Source: Vicia villosa
Taxonomy: Eukaryota > Streptophyta > Magnoliopsida > Fabales > Fabaceae
Reading direction: 5' to 3'
Assembly: GCF_029867415.1 (NCBI RefSeq)
Contig: NC_081182.1
Location: forward strand, 15,746,497-15,810,496
Length of the DNA stretch: 64,000 nucleotides
The notes under the pieces are model-generated. The model saw nothing but the letters and a program-made list of their open reading frames with translations. It searched no databases and had not been told where the DNA came from. Position numbers and translations under genes: made by a program. The number at the start of each line of letters is the position of its first letter. The first letter of the stretch is position 1. Below are positions 11,048-23,163 of this stretch, piece after piece.

Positions 11048-11601
11048 TGAAGACGGGAATGAAGAAGATTAGAGACTGATTTTATCTTAGATATGTTTTT
11101 GTGTTTTTTCTTTGTCGAAGCATCTATTTTAGTGGTTGCTATTATATAATTGACCTTATTTTGTTATTTTGATATGTTTGTAAGACTCAATATTTTGACA
11201 ATATAATTGAAATTTTATTTGATGTGCCTTTAAATTTTGTGTGTTGCATAGAGAAAGTATTATCAAAATTTGATTATTGAAAAATATTAATTTAAAAAAA
11301 AACTATTTGTAAAAAATAGATATACCAACAGCTAATTTTGTTTTATAGCAACGAAAATATGTGGTGGATGAAGTTAATAAATAGTGTGAATACCGTTGCT
11401 ATAGCTGTGAAGTTTTGTCCAACCCTTGAAACTTGCCGTTGGTATAAGATATTGGGACGGAAAAAATCCGTTGGTATAGCGAATTATAGTTGACGGAAGC
11501 AGTTGTCCGTTGGTATAGGTTTTTTGACCTTTACCAACGGTTTTGGGACTTTTACCAACGAATTTTTGCTGTTGGTAAATGTCAAATTTCTTGTAGTGTG
11601 T

Positions 11602-11950
11602 TGACGAACATACATCACAACACAATGGAGATAGTAAAGAGCATATTAAGAAAACAGACCACATCTGATAGGGAAACTATTTTCATGAAGGAAATGTAAT
11701 TTTACTCTCCCTGATGCCATAAATGGACAATTGATGATGAAGAAAATTTATCCCAACCTTAAAGGCATTAAAACCAGAAAAGAAAATACCCGACCTTTCA
11801 TAAGGAAAAATCCCCAAATATCCAACCCACATATACTATTTTCACTCTTTCAAGTTGAAACTGGTATCATGTTATTTCAACTTTTGTAGCAAATATTTAA
11901 CATTAAAAACATAATTTATCTGATCTAAAGATAATTCTCATTATAAGTTT
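11602..11950. other. Continuation of the copia remnant right of the CACTA element
   Basis: No gene. Probably the other side of the decayed LTR-element interior split by the CACTA insertion, judged from the clean TGT target duplication; homology to a reference element was not established. Confidence 0.3.
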
Positions 11951-11997
11951 TAACATACAATTTGTCAGACTACCTTCGGTATGGCGGTCCTCACATT

Positions 11998-12863
11998 TAG
12001 GGGTGTTCGCGGTGCGGTTTAGACGGTTTTGACGAAAAAAATCATCCGAACCGCAAGAGAAAAAATCGTGCGGTTTGGTTTGGTTCGGTTGGCTTTTAAA
12101 AAAAATCCAAACCAAACCAAACCAAACTAATGCGGTTTGGTTCGGTTCAGCTGGTTCGGTTTTTTAAAAATATTTTATTGAACCATACATATACATATAG
12201 ATGACAACATAACTTTATATTTAGACATTCATATACTATCAAATAACAACAAAACTCGTCATATTTTGACAACAATTTCTATTTAATATGTAAAAATTAA
12301 ATTAGACAAAAGTGGAATAATAAACATAAAATAATAGTATAAAACAATATAAAAATTATTAGAAAGAAACAAAAAAATAGAAGAGACGAGAGATTAGAGA
12401 AGGTGAAAAAGAATAAACAAAAGAGTTGAGAGACTAGAGAAGAAGATGTGCGATAAAAACAAAACTAAAATAGGGAACATTTGCATAAAAATTAGAAGGT
12501 GAAAAAGAAAGAATATAAGAGAGTAGAGATTATAGAAAAATAGGGAAGATGTGTGTGGCAAAGAAGACGCGATAATGCTATTATAGATTTGAGAGGATCA
12601 GGACTAAAATCATATGTGTAAGAATGAGAAAATTGTTCGTAATCTAAGTTTGGGTTGGATGTGAGTTAAGTAAAAGTTAGGTTGTAACATAATGCGGTTT
12701 GATTCGGTTTACAAAATACAAACCGCAAACCGAACCGAACCGTGCGGTTTTGTTAAAAGATGACCCAAACTAATCCGAACCAAATGCGGTTTTTTGCGGT
12801 TTCGATTTGGTTTGGTTTGGTTTGCGGTTTTCTATTGGGTTGGTTTGGTTTTGAACACCCCTA
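11998..12863. mobile_element. Complete hAT-type non-autonomous element, 866 bp
   Basis: Perfect 11-bp terminal inverted repeats TAGGGGTGTTC / GAACACCCCTA are flanked by perfect 8-bp target duplications CTCACATT (11990-11997 and 12864-12871). Termini and duplication length fit the hAT superfamily. Subterminal regions are packed with GCGGTTTGGTT / AACCAAACCGC-type repeats; the interior is AT-rich and non-coding. Confidence 0.88.
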
Positions 12864-12871
12864 CTCACATT

Positions 12872-15800
12872 CCATAGTCAACTAATTTAAACTGACATGT
12901 TAAAAAGTGGTAAGTAAAATAACTGGGCAGCATACAGTTAAACTAACCATATAAAAGTACTAGTAAGAATAATGGAACATGAAAAAATCATAAAGGTAGA
13001 AAATTTGAATAAATTAATTTTTTCGAATGGAGACTTTATCCGATACATAATTTTGACTAGAAACAATAACAATAACTTGAAAATAGAACAACAACAACAA
13101 CAATGATGGAAATAAAGTGCAGCAGCAACAACTGAAAAAAAATCTCCAAGATGCAAGAAAAAAATTGAAAGTAAACCTCAATACGAGATATAAGTGCTTT
13201 AAGGTGTAGTTTTTGGCTCTAAAAAAGATTGGATTCCTAAATTTATAAACTAGGGTACTATTTATAGTAAAAATCTCGCAGAGAAATTGCTGAAATAATG
13301 CAAATTGAATGGGAGAAAGTGGGGAAACTGTGAGAAACCAACGGCTGGACGTGGACTAAAATTATGGACATTAAGGTCATCGCGGGCATCAACAGGGATG
13401 ACGGTCTTCCCGTCATGAATTCTTTACTAGGACTCTCAAACATGGGCTATGACGGGCGTCATGTGAGCTAAAGGCATATCTGCCATGGTTGATTGACTTG
13501 TTTTCTCTAGTTTTGTTGACTTCTAGCTGAGGTTTCGCTAATGCATGACGCCCTTCATGCATGGGCTGTGCTTGCCATGATAGTCGAAACTTGTTATTTT
13601 CTTTCTGTTTTTGTATTTTTTTTCATTATTTTATCACGCAAAGGCCTCTAACTACCAAAGCAAACATATTGAATCTCGCTGTCATGGACCACATCTCTAA
13701 TGTGATTTATGGCTAATCACCTGAATAGGAAAGGTTGACATGTTGTCGAAAGGAGACTATCCTTTACTCATTAATGTAATAGGTCTCAAAATCCTTGACA
13801 CCCTTGTGCTCAGTGTTAGAGGAAACCATTAGCTTCTTGTTTCTTGATAAAAAAGAAGGGAGAAATACTATTGCTATAATCGCTACAATTGCTATCAGAG
13901 CTAGTGGAACTCTCACATCTACTAAAAATGCCTAACTCCATTAATTTGTAATCAACCACCCCGTTAAAATGTTTTAATTTCTATAACAGTTATACCATAT
14001 GGCTATAGGATCGTTGAAATTCAAAGGCTCTATTAGGTTGTCACTCTCGTCAAAATCCCTAATTTTTGCCATGAATGTGAAAAGGGTGGAGAAAGGGTAA
14101 CATACATGTACATATAAATGGAGAGACTGGAAAATTGAGCTTGAGAAGATTGGAGTGATCTTGAGGGATTCTAAAGAAACTTTCAAAGACTTCAGAGATG
14201 GAATATCGTAAAAAGTAGTAAAGATATGGTTTAACCCCTTTTAAAAAAGCACCAAGGCTATTGGGTGATCAAGAGTCTCTTCATAGGTTTCCCATTAGTC
14301 AATGAAGGTTCTTCACTTTTCTGACACGTGTGAGAGATTAAATCCAATTTGACATCACAAGGCTAAATCATCATTAATTGCATTTAATGTTGCACATGCG
14401 TTCCACCTCAACCAACATTTGCGGATTTCTCTCAGTTGACGTTTACGGATTCGTCCCATAGACACTTAGAAGTATACCTCAGGATGTTCTTTGGAAACAT
14501 GTCTCAAATATGCTTGAGGGACTCTCCCTAGGTACATTTTAGGGACTCGCCTCAAATATGTCTGAGGGACCCTCCCTAGATACACCTGAGAGAATTATCT
14601 GGATGAGAAGATGCAATTAGGCTAAATCACTTTTCCTTTTCCAAGTCTCCATGCTTGAGGGATTGTGTATTGAAATATTTGTATGAGGCTATCATGAGGC
14701 CGCGTAGAATGTTATTTAAGGTGAAACATCGTAATATGTCATCCCTCCCAACTTCCTAGCATTCTATTTATTGGAACGGGCACCCTTCATTTCATTTTAG
14801 CGTCCATTCCATATATGACTCCATTTTCTATGAAAACATGGGATGATGTGTCTGTATCCATAACAGTATGGGGAGAGGAAGTAAAAAAGGGAGACCATGT
14901 TTTCCTGTATAATAAGGGAGTTAACGACCCATATCATGCTCTTAAGAGTGGGTACTACATTCTTGGAGTCAAATATACAGGCCCGTATGATTCGTATAAA
15001 TACCTTAACCCGTAAGTTGATGAGGATATTTAATTCACCCATAAAACAATACTGTATAGAGTTTCTCACCGTCCCTCCTATAGAATGCTATAACACTACA
15101 ACAACCATTAAAAATTGCTGGCAGCCCTAAAATGTAAAGGGTTGTCACATATTGTAGTTTTAGCAAGTAGAGTATTCAAATAGGTGAACTCATTTCCTCT
15201 TTTTTCTAGTGGTAGAAATGCTTAATGGTTTGCTTAATAGGGCTATTGAATTAGACCTTTTCTCTACATTAAGGGTGGGATCCTCTAATTTGGTGGTTTC
15301 ACATCTTTAGTATGTATATTGGACAATCCTTCTATAGAGAATCACTAGAATATAACGACTATTCTTAAGGCTTTTAAGCTAGCATCCAGCCTTCTGGTTT
15401 ATTTTTATAAGAGTAGTCTGGTAATGGTTAACGTGGATCCTATTTTATTAGACTCAGCTGGTACTTTTCTCTATTATAAGCGTGAGTCAGTTCTTTTTAG
15501 GTACATGGGGATTTATATGTGGAATAATCCCCCATATAGAATCCACCTGGGACTATCGTGTGTGTGTGTTTGTATTGTATGACACTTGGGAATTAAAATA
15601 AGATTATGTTTCTGCTGAGTTTTGTCATTCATATTATGTTATAGATATTATTGGTAATATGTGATGACTAAGGTGTCTATAAAAATACATGAAAGACACG
15701 TTGTTGTATCTCTTATGGTTATTTGAACTATAAATTGATTTGTGATACATGGAAGGAATCAACTTGATGAATAATTTATGACTCCCATGATCCGATTATT

Positions 15801-16360
15801 TCAGTTCATTAAAGAAAATAACTTAGTGCTTTCAAGGAATGGTGTGCAATTATGCTATAAGATTGAAACATCAAGTTGTCACATGAGTCAAGTGGAAGAT
15901 TGTTGGATTAAATGTGACTCATGTAAACAACAGTTTGGCTTAAATGAAAGACATCTAAATGTGATTATTATTTTGGTAGATGAATTATTAAGTCAATGGG
16001 GTTTTAATTTGAAATTAAAAATTTAAATCGCTCTTCTGTCTCTTCATGGACGTTGGGATATGAGTACATGACTCTTGGGATAGAATGTGAGTGTTGGAAT
16101 AAAATGCCTATAAAAAGGCACTTTTAGGCAAGTCACACTAACTTTTTTTCAATCTTTTTCATTTCTCGCAAATACACAAAAGTATCTTCTTCATCAAAGA
16201 TACACATAACGAAGAAGGAAGAGAATAGAAAATAATTGAAATCAAGAATTGAAAACTGAACGAGAATCTGCGTCATGGTTCCGCCTACGTTTTATTGTTT
16301 TCAATAAAATTATAATAGTGTGAAAATTATGATATCAAGATCGTAAATATGAATTTGTCT
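12872..16360. other. Long stretch without a supportable gene
   Basis: AT-rich with scattered short ORFs. Visible details are a (CAA)n-like run near 13078-13100, an imperfect minisatellite around 14490-14580 built on gagggactctccctag and cctcaaatatg, and an open frame at 14815-15015. Around 16080-16230, cctataaaaaggcac is followed by a leader-like AC-rich region, which resembles the promoter part of an LTR, but no LTR ends were found. Confidence 0.4.
14815..15015 (+). other. Unassigned 66-codon open frame
   Basis: Encodes a compact peptide with DDVSVSITVWGEEVKKGDHV and a tyrosine-rich end YTGPYDSYKYLNP. The composition looks protein-like rather than random, but no family is recognised. The frame upstream is closed and no splice partner was found. 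Possibly an exon remnant of a lost gene or element. Confidence 0.2.
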
Positions 16361-16894
16361 AACATTAATCACCCCACTTAAGCAAATTCTATCTTGCTAG
16401 CTGCCAAAAAAAATACTATCACCTTAGAAAAAGTCTAAACAATCTAAATATGAAAAAAAGTCAAGCCCGCACACTTCAAATAATATTATTGAAAATACAT
16501 TATATTATGTTTTATGAACATTTAAAATTGTTTTAGCAATTAAAATAAAACTAATTTAAGATGATTTGATTCTTCTGACTCTCTTTAAACACTTAAAACC
16601 TCAAAACTATGTGTTAACGATAAATTGACTAAATCATACATACTTTCACATCACATTATTACATGACCTTCAAGATTATTTTAGTCTAATCACATATATA
16701 ACATCATCTGGATAAGTGCAAAGGTGTTTTACTTTGTTACTGGCAATTCTTAATATTGAAATTACATCGTAATTGAACTTACAATATTGTTTTTCCAACT
16801 TATTTTATTAAGAATCTTAAAGACTATTTTGTTGATATACTTGTACAATCATATATAGAATGTAGAGTTATCAAACACATATCTCTCAAACTCC

Positions 16895-17134
16895 TTACTT
16901 GCAACAACACAATACCGGCGCTATACAATTGCCGCCAGAAAAGCCTCTTGTCCGACAAAATGGGGCACAGTATGAAATATGACATGCTGTTCCCCAATAG
17001 CAAGGATCTCCGTCTAGACCTGCTGCACCTTTCTCAGGTTGATTATCTTTTTCTACACTCACAGCATTATAGCCTTTCAGAAATAATGCTACAACAAGAA
17101 CAGCTAGAACAATTGAAGCATTGGTGTTAGCCAT
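16895..17134 (-). CDS. Gene B: secreted cysteine-rich defensin-like peptide, intronless
   Basis: A continuous 79-aa ORF. Residues 1-24 (MANTNASIVLAV... to GYNA) form a signal peptide matching genes A and C. A short acidic spacer follows, then the cysteine domain beginning DPCYWGTACHISYCAPFC and ending CCCK, with the pattern C-x5-C-x4-C-x3-C-x9-C-x5-CCC. SGGNC supplies a GxC motif, as in defensin gamma-cores. At the position of the phase-1 intron in gene C, this gene has only GTGCAG (17028-17023), which keeps the frame and adds two codons. The coding parts either side (106 nt and 128 nt) match exon phases in A and C. TATA box and RY block lie upstream. Likely functional; target unknown. Confidence 0.8.
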   Translation of the reverse strand: MANTNASIVLAVLVVALFLKGYNAVSVEKDNQPEKGAAGLDGDPCYWGTACHISYCAPFCRTRGFSGGNCIAPVLCCCK

Positions 17135-17212
17135 AACACTATTTTTTTTTTATTCTTAGCGATAATATTGTTTTGTAATTGCATTGAATAAAATTGGCTT
17201 CATATCACTCCA

Positions 17213-17220
17213 ATTTATAG
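17213..17220 (-). promoter_or_regulatory. TATA box of gene B
   Basis: CTATAAAT on the minus strand, about 79 bp upstream of the ATG at 17134, inside a block conserved with genes A and C. Confidence 0.6.
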
Positions 17221-17303
17221 CACTATATGTTTCCTTAAAAGAGAATATGACTCAGTTAATGTGGTTTTGCATGGGTAGAAGATATTTTGATATAATCAAG
17301 TAA

Positions 17304-17349
17304 GTTAAAACCGTGTGGGAAGTATGCATATGCATGGTGTTAAATATGA
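17304..17349 (-). promoter_or_regulatory. Conserved upstream block with palindromic RY core (gene B)
   Basis: Contains the palindrome ATGCATATGCAT (17324-17335), which holds TGCATG/CATGCA-type RY cores, next to the shared aaccgtgtgggaag. About 170-215 bp upstream of the ATG. Confidence 0.5.
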
Positions 17350-17388
17350 AGGTTACTTAATTTTTCAATTGATAGTTATTAGAAGAGG

Positions 17389-17760
17389 AAAATGTTTATA
17401 TTAAGTGTGATATCTTCAAATGTATATTTATATTTTTCCGTAGTGACACTCTAATAATTTTTAAGAATAGAGGAAATCCTTAAATTTTGACAATAAAGTA
17501 AATTGTTATTTAGAATTTTTTTTAAGAAATAAGTCTCGTTGAATAAAAATTTGTAAGCATAAATAAATAGTTTTATTTTATTTTGAGATTTATAAAACTG
17601 TAACTATTATTATTCAAGGCATGCCCGTTGTATAATAAATGTGAGTATTTCTTTTTAACATAATTTAATATAATGGGCATTATTTTTTATTTAGTTTAGT
17701 ATTTTTCAAGTTAAAATTATATTGAGTAGAAATAAAAATTTATTAGTACATGAAAGAAAA
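17389..17760. repeat. Upstream flank of block B, duplicated at 50465-50740
   Basis: Shares gtgatattTTCAAATG-like text, cgtagtg...acactctaata, and the nearly identical aatgtgagtatttcttttt plus aacataatttaatat with 50465-50740. This links block B upstream DNA to the displaced upstream DNA of block C. Confidence 0.75.
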
Positions 17761-17779
17761 ATTACCTATACAACGTCAT

Positions 17780-18985
17780 ATCATATTTATTTTTTATTTT
17801 TTCATGACTTCTTTCTGGGAAAATATTTGGGTTGGAACTCTCATCTTCTTCTTAGATCCCGTAGGCTTTTCTCCATTTATGACGAGACTACAAATTTTAT
17901 GGGAAAGGTTGGTAGATGGGAGGGGGAGAGATTTGAGGTCTCAAATGGAGAAGACTTTTTCTCTTTGATTATGAGTTGGCTCGTTTTACTGATTTTTAAT
18001 ATGTGATTAGTGACTTCACCCCTACAGTTAAGAGGGATGTGTGGAGGGGGCGTGAGTCCAGCAATGGGGTTTATTTTGTGTCTTCTGCTTACTCACGTCT
18101 TCTTACTCGTGTGTTTCTCCCAGTTCGTCAGATTTCTACTGTTTAACTTGGTTCTTCCAACCATTTAGTGTAATTGGGCTCCTTCTAAAGTTATAATTTT
18201 CTCTTGACAGCTTCTTCAGGATCATATCCTTACCAGAGTCAACTTACTTAAGAGGGATGTCCCTCTGACCTCTAAGACTTTTTTCTATCCCTTTTGTTTT
18301 GTTTTTTTTTCATTTAGTCCCCCTCCCATATCTTTGTGACCCCTGAGTTTGCATCCTTTATTTGGTATAGGATCTTTAGGTGGTTGGGGTTGTGTACCAT
18401 TTTGCCTAGTGATATCTTGACACTTTTTCAGATATTTTTTTTCTCGTATACTATTCCTAGGACTAGGGGTAGGTTGAGGATGGTTTGGCATTGCGTGGTT
18501 TGATAGATTTGTAAATCTCGTAATGATATAGTTTTTTCTAGATCTTCGGTGACATCTAAAGACGTGGAAGACATGAGTATCTTCTTAGCTTGGAAATCAT
18601 ATCTTGGTAGGACAGTGGATAACTATTATGTCTTCTCGGTCTGGTTGGATAACCCTATCCTGTTTCTAAGCTAATAGAGGTAGACGGTTTTGACCTCCAT
18701 TAAATGTGTTTTTGTTGGTTACTTTATGATTTTGGTGTTCCTTCTGGTGTCCTTCTATTGGATAGTTTTACTCTTGTTTTTTTGTTGGTTTTTCTAGTTG
18801 TTTTTAACTTGTAGTTTTGTTTTGAGTCTCGGCAAGGTTGCTCTTCTAGTTTTTTTTTTTGTGATTTTGTTGGTTTTGATCCCAAGTTTAGTACTTCTTG
18901 TGTCGTTCGTCCAGGATCTCTCTGTACTTTGGTCGTAGTGTCTCCCCTTTATTTATATATTATATTTTGTTTGCCTTAAAAAAAT
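17780..18985 (+). pseudogene. LINE 3' fragment with RT zinc-binding domain
   Basis: Read with frameshifts on the plus strand, it matches the plant LINE C-terminus: FWENIWVG near the start, then APSKVIIFS, LLQDHILTRVNLLKRDVPL and FASFIWYRIFRWLGL, then a WHCVV-like tail. The order and spacing fit zf-RVT. The 3' end runs through tttatttatatattatattttg into a short A-run after gcctt (about 18978-18985), as LINE tails do. Several stops make it non-coding. Confidence 0.65.
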
Positions 18986-19555
18986 CATAACTTTTATTAA
19001 TTTATATTTTTAACAATAATGGTAGATCCAACCAACACATATACCGTGTGTTAATGTGCATTAGAACTGACGTATCATTAAAGAGTAATGTTATTTAGTA
19101 CGAAGGAAATTGAACAAGAAATACAAAAATTTACATGTATCATTAATTTAGTGGATATTTTTTAATTATTATAAATTAAGTTTTCTTTTTAATAGGGATC
19201 ATGGGGGTGGTTGTGATAAAGAATGGTTAGGATTTATTCTTGCTTTTCTTGTTTTTACTTTTTCTTACTAATAAGCATTTTCCATCATTAAATTATATGA
19301 GATAAACGAGAGCATCTCAGAATAATTAATAATTAAATATTAAAATGATTTATGTGAGATAGTATTATTTAATTAAGTAAAGTGGTTCTAATCAAATAAA
19401 TTAAAAATAATTTTTTTATAAAACAATTATTTATTTCATAATAGTTTTTACTATTAATAATCATTAAGGAAGGACTTTGAGAAAGTACTAATAATTATCA
19501 TCTACATAATGAAAATAGTTTTCTTAATTAATTAATAGTATAATTTGTTGAAAAG
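18986..19555. other. AT-rich intergenic DNA, nothing recognised
   Basis: Many ttaatta/aattaat runs. No ORF, no defined repeat ends. Confidence 0.4.
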
Positions 19556-19559
19556 TCTA

Positions 19560-20280
19560 GACAGCGTCGGGAATTTTAATTGCCTTAAAGTTCAAGATTC
19601 AAGAGATATTAACCTAGTATATTTATTTAAATCTTAATATAATGGGAGTATGATTTGTTTATCTTATATATTTAACATTTCTTCTATTTTTAGTCGATAT
19701 GAAATTTAATCAATCACAATTGAATTCAACATTCCTCCTAAAAGTTTGAACTACTCATATCACTAGGCTTGATCCATATTAGAATTTCACTTCCTCTCTT
19801 CCAACAAGCCTATGCATGACTTTAATACCATTTATGAGTCATGAGAGGAGCAACAATATTGGGTCAAGAGTAACCCACAAGTGAGAGGGACACACCATAT
19901 ATTCATCCTAAAACTCTAAGGCTTAGGGTATATGGGTCATCTCATTTATAAAGTGTTCAAGCTCCATTATTTTAAGAAGTGTGAGACTTCCAAATCTCTC
20001 CATCAAGTGGTAGTTCATCCACCATATTTTCCCTAGGAAGAAGCTATTTCATTCACACACATATCGCCGTTGATACTCTTTCCAAGTCACAATCACTTCA
20101 ATGATACACACTGTCTAACCATCATCATGTTAGGAAGACTTTTGATACAAGAATTCAATCCCTTATTCGAACCATCAACTTTGATACCACTTGTTGGAGA
20201 GGTTGAGAAACACCAGAAAATTCAATGGATTAAACATTGAAGATCCAAGAGATCTTAACGTCACATGTCCACCAAAAATT
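19560..20280 (-). mobile_element. Candidate miniature LTR element (TRIM-like)
   Basis: ttgataccac at 20181-20190 is, on the minus strand, GTGGTATCAA, close to the initiator-tRNA-Met primer-binding site of copia elements, and it abuts TGTTGG. Similar words flank the interior on both sides (aaagttcaagattcaagagat near 19587 and aacattgaagatccaagag near 20235), suggesting short terminal repeats. LTR borders and target duplication were not resolved. Confidence 0.35.
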
Positions 20281-22010
20281 TAGTGTGTTTGGATAAGGTA
20301 ATTGAAATTTTTTAAGGAATTTAAAATTTTAAGTAATTTAAATGGTTCAATTGAAATCCATTTATTTTTTTGATTTTTTTTTGTTTTAATAAAGTATTAA
20401 GAGAAATCATTGTTATATTTTTATAGTCATTTTAATAATTTTAATGTTTTGGGGAAAAATTAAATTATACAAATTGGGACAAATTGGGACCATTTTGAAA
20501 TTTTTAAAATTTAAAGAGACCAATATGAAAATTATTATGGACCAATTTGCATTTTTTTGGAAAATTTAGGAGTTAATTTTTAAATTTTAATAAATATGAG
20601 GACCAATTTATAAATTTTAAAATAATAATATTAATCAATTTGACATTCAAATCCTACGAAATATGGAAGGAATTTAAAATTCTTTGATTTTAGGTGTCAT
20701 TTCAATATTATAAAAATACTTCATAAAATTCCATTATGCTAACAAAAATTTTCATTTTCTTTATTTAAAAAATGATTTTTTTACAAATTATTTGAATTCG
20801 CTCTAAATATTACATTTTCTTACTAACATGTCTCATCCAGTTTGAATTTGTAATAGAAAAAATTTCAAATTATTCAATTATAATTCATTAACTTTTAAAT
20901 TACTTTGTTTAAATAGATGATTAAAATAATTATTTGTTATATTTTTTTAGTTATTTTTATAAATTCTAAATTTTTGGATCAAATTTTAAAATTATTAAGG
21001 GATCGGTTTGTAATTTAAAAAAAATCAAGTCAATTTTATAATTTTGAAAAATATGAGAACCAACTTGGAAATTTTAAAATAATAATATTTAGCAATTAGA
21101 CATTTCATTCTATGAAATATGAGAGAAATTTTAAAATCTTTAATTTCAGATGTTATTTCAAAATTATTAAATTGAACTTGGACAAAACACTACAGGTTTC
21201 CAACATTTTAACAATTCTTCCAATTTTTTTTTTTGCAAACAATAATTTTTGTACAAAACATTTGAAATTTCCTCAAAAGATTACATTCTCTCATTAAAAT
21301 TCGTGTATTTGGTGTAATAAGAAATTTTTAAAGAATTTAAAATTCTACAAAATTCATATGATACAATTGAAATTCATTTATTTTAAAATTATTTTATTTG
21401 GATAGAAGATTAAAATAATTCATTTTTACTTTTTTTCGGGCATTTTCATAAATTCTAAAATTTTGGATCAAATTTAAAATTGAGAAAATGGGTGATGTAC
21501 TGACAGTGTAAAATATTTTTACACTATCAACCAATCACCACCCATGTATCCAATTAAACCATTTTTTTATTTAAAAAAAAACTTAATGACATGACACATT
21601 TATGATTTTCTATTGAATGATAGTATAAAATTATTTTACACTGTCAGTGCACTACCTTTTACGTAACTCTTTAAAATTTATATAATATGGACCAATTTAC
21701 AATTTTAAAAAAATTTGTAGTCAATTTTATAATTTTGAAAAAAATGAAAACCAACTTGCAAATTTTACAAGAATAATAATTACCAATTTGACATTCATAT
21801 TCTATCCAATATGAGAAGAGTTTAAAATTCTTTAATTTTATTTGCTATTCAAAATCATTAAATTGAATTTGGATAAAACAATGTATAGATTTCCATCATT
21901 TTAACGGTTATTCTAATTTTCTATTCGGATAATAAATTATCCAAATTATTTTAAATTCTCTTAAAGTATTACACTCTTTCAAAAAAATGTCTCATTCAAA
22001 CACGCTCTAA
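20281..22010. repeat. Degenerate tandem repeat, about 500-bp period, about three copies
   Basis: Units starting near 20281, 20820 and 21290 share the order gtgtttg..taat..gaaattt, ttggatcaaatttt, gaccaatttgcaattt, caattttataattttgaaaaa and gacattcaaattctatgaaat. The copies are strongly diverged and AT-rich. The third is enlarged by the MITE at 21482-21669. No gene. Confidence 0.65.
21482..21669. mobile_element. MULE-type MITE, 188 bp
   Basis: Flanked by perfect 9-bp duplications TTTAAAATT (21473-21481 and 21670-21678). Ends begin GAG on each strand, with a strong inverted match inside them: TGTACTGACAGTGTAAAAT versus TGCACTGACAGTGTAAAAT. The 9-bp duplication fits the Mutator superfamily. Non-coding. 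Confidence 0.75.
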
Positions 22011-22020
22011 TACAAAGACA

Positions 22021-22240
<220 letters not shown>

Positions 22241-22560
22241 CAACAGTATATTTAAATTAAATTAAATGGAATAAAATTGGCTTCATATCACTCCAATTTA
22301 TAGCCTTATATGTTTTCTTAAATGAGAAATGAATTAATTAATGATGCTTTGTGTGAGAAGAAAACATTTTGATAAAATGAATGTTAAAACCGTGTGGGAA
22401 GCATGCATATGCATTGGTCTAAATGTGAAGGCTAACTAAATAAAAGTTAATTAGTTACGTAATATCTCATTCTTTTCAAATTATCATTGTTTTCTTCTAC
22501 ATAATTATATACATGCATTTGTCACTATATATTTCATGGCATATCCTTGAAGTTGGTGTC
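22241..22560 (-). pseudogene. Block D: promoter-only remnant of a fourth defensin-like gene
   Basis: Matches the upstream DNA of gene A from the TATA region (aataaaattggcttcatatcactccaattt..) through the RY block (22385-22430, with CATGCATATGCAT at 22402-22414) and on to gttaattagttacgtaatat and gtgtccttgtttattcatattaagg, which gene A also has near 7925 and 8030. The coding part expected to the left is absent; (TA)n and unrelated repeat DNA lie there instead. Confidence 0.7.
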
Positions 22561-23163
22561 CTTGTTTATTCATATTAAGGTTGATATCGTTATCTTTAAG
22601 AGTCATCGTCTTCTTCTACATAAATTTTAAAGGTTTGTTTTGTTAAGTTTTTAAAACTATTTTTGAGTTTTTAAAATTTGTTTTAGAAAAAACCTGTTAA
22701 AATTGCTTCTTTTTTAAACACAGTTTTCTAAAATAATTTTCAATTTTAAAGTCTTAAAAATTAAGGGTGATATTGGTTGTAGAGAGAAAGTATGAAGAGA
22801 TAAATAAGTAACAGAGAGTATGAGAAGAGAGAAAGAGATTGAGAAATAGAGTAGATTTGATATAATGTTTGGTATAAGGAAAGATGAGAGAAATAAAAGA
22901 GAAAAAGATTTATATAATATTTAAAAAGACACAAATATTCTTGAATAAAAATATTTACAATATCATATATTAAATTTTAATATTTTTAAGAAATATTTAA
23001 TTACTTTGTTTAATATTATAAATTAATTTAATTTAATCAAGAAAATTATTTAATTTAAAAAATTGCTTCATTTAATTAATTAGTAAAAAATAAGAGGTAT
23101 TCTTTTAAAAAAAACAATTATTAGTTACCAAACATATATATTACAATGTAAAAAAATTGTGAT
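22561..23163. other. AT-rich intergenic DNA, nothing recognised
   Basis: Purine-rich gagagaaag tract near 22780-22910, otherwise low-complexity AT. No ORF or repeat border. Confidence 0.4.

Larger units (their letters stand above)
8803..11598. mobile_element. Non-autonomous CACTA element carrying host gene pieces (Pack-CACTA)
   Basis: The left end is CACTACAAAAAAATTGCC and the right end is the inverted CACTACAAGAAATTTGAC. Perfect 3-bp target duplications, TGT, lie at 8800-8802 and 11599-11601. Both subterminal zones hold many copies of CCGTTGGTATA / TACCAACGG in both orientations, typical of transposase-binding subterminal repeats in this superfamily. The 2.8-kb interior encodes no transposase. 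It holds spliced-gene fragments similar to MYG1 (9855-11047), so mobilisation would need a transposase in trans. Confidence 0.85.

Noticed and set aside
17722..18006. Two overlapping plus-strand ORFs of 94 and 72 codons
   Set aside because: Both are pieces of the frameshifted LINE C-terminal fragment and not separate genes.
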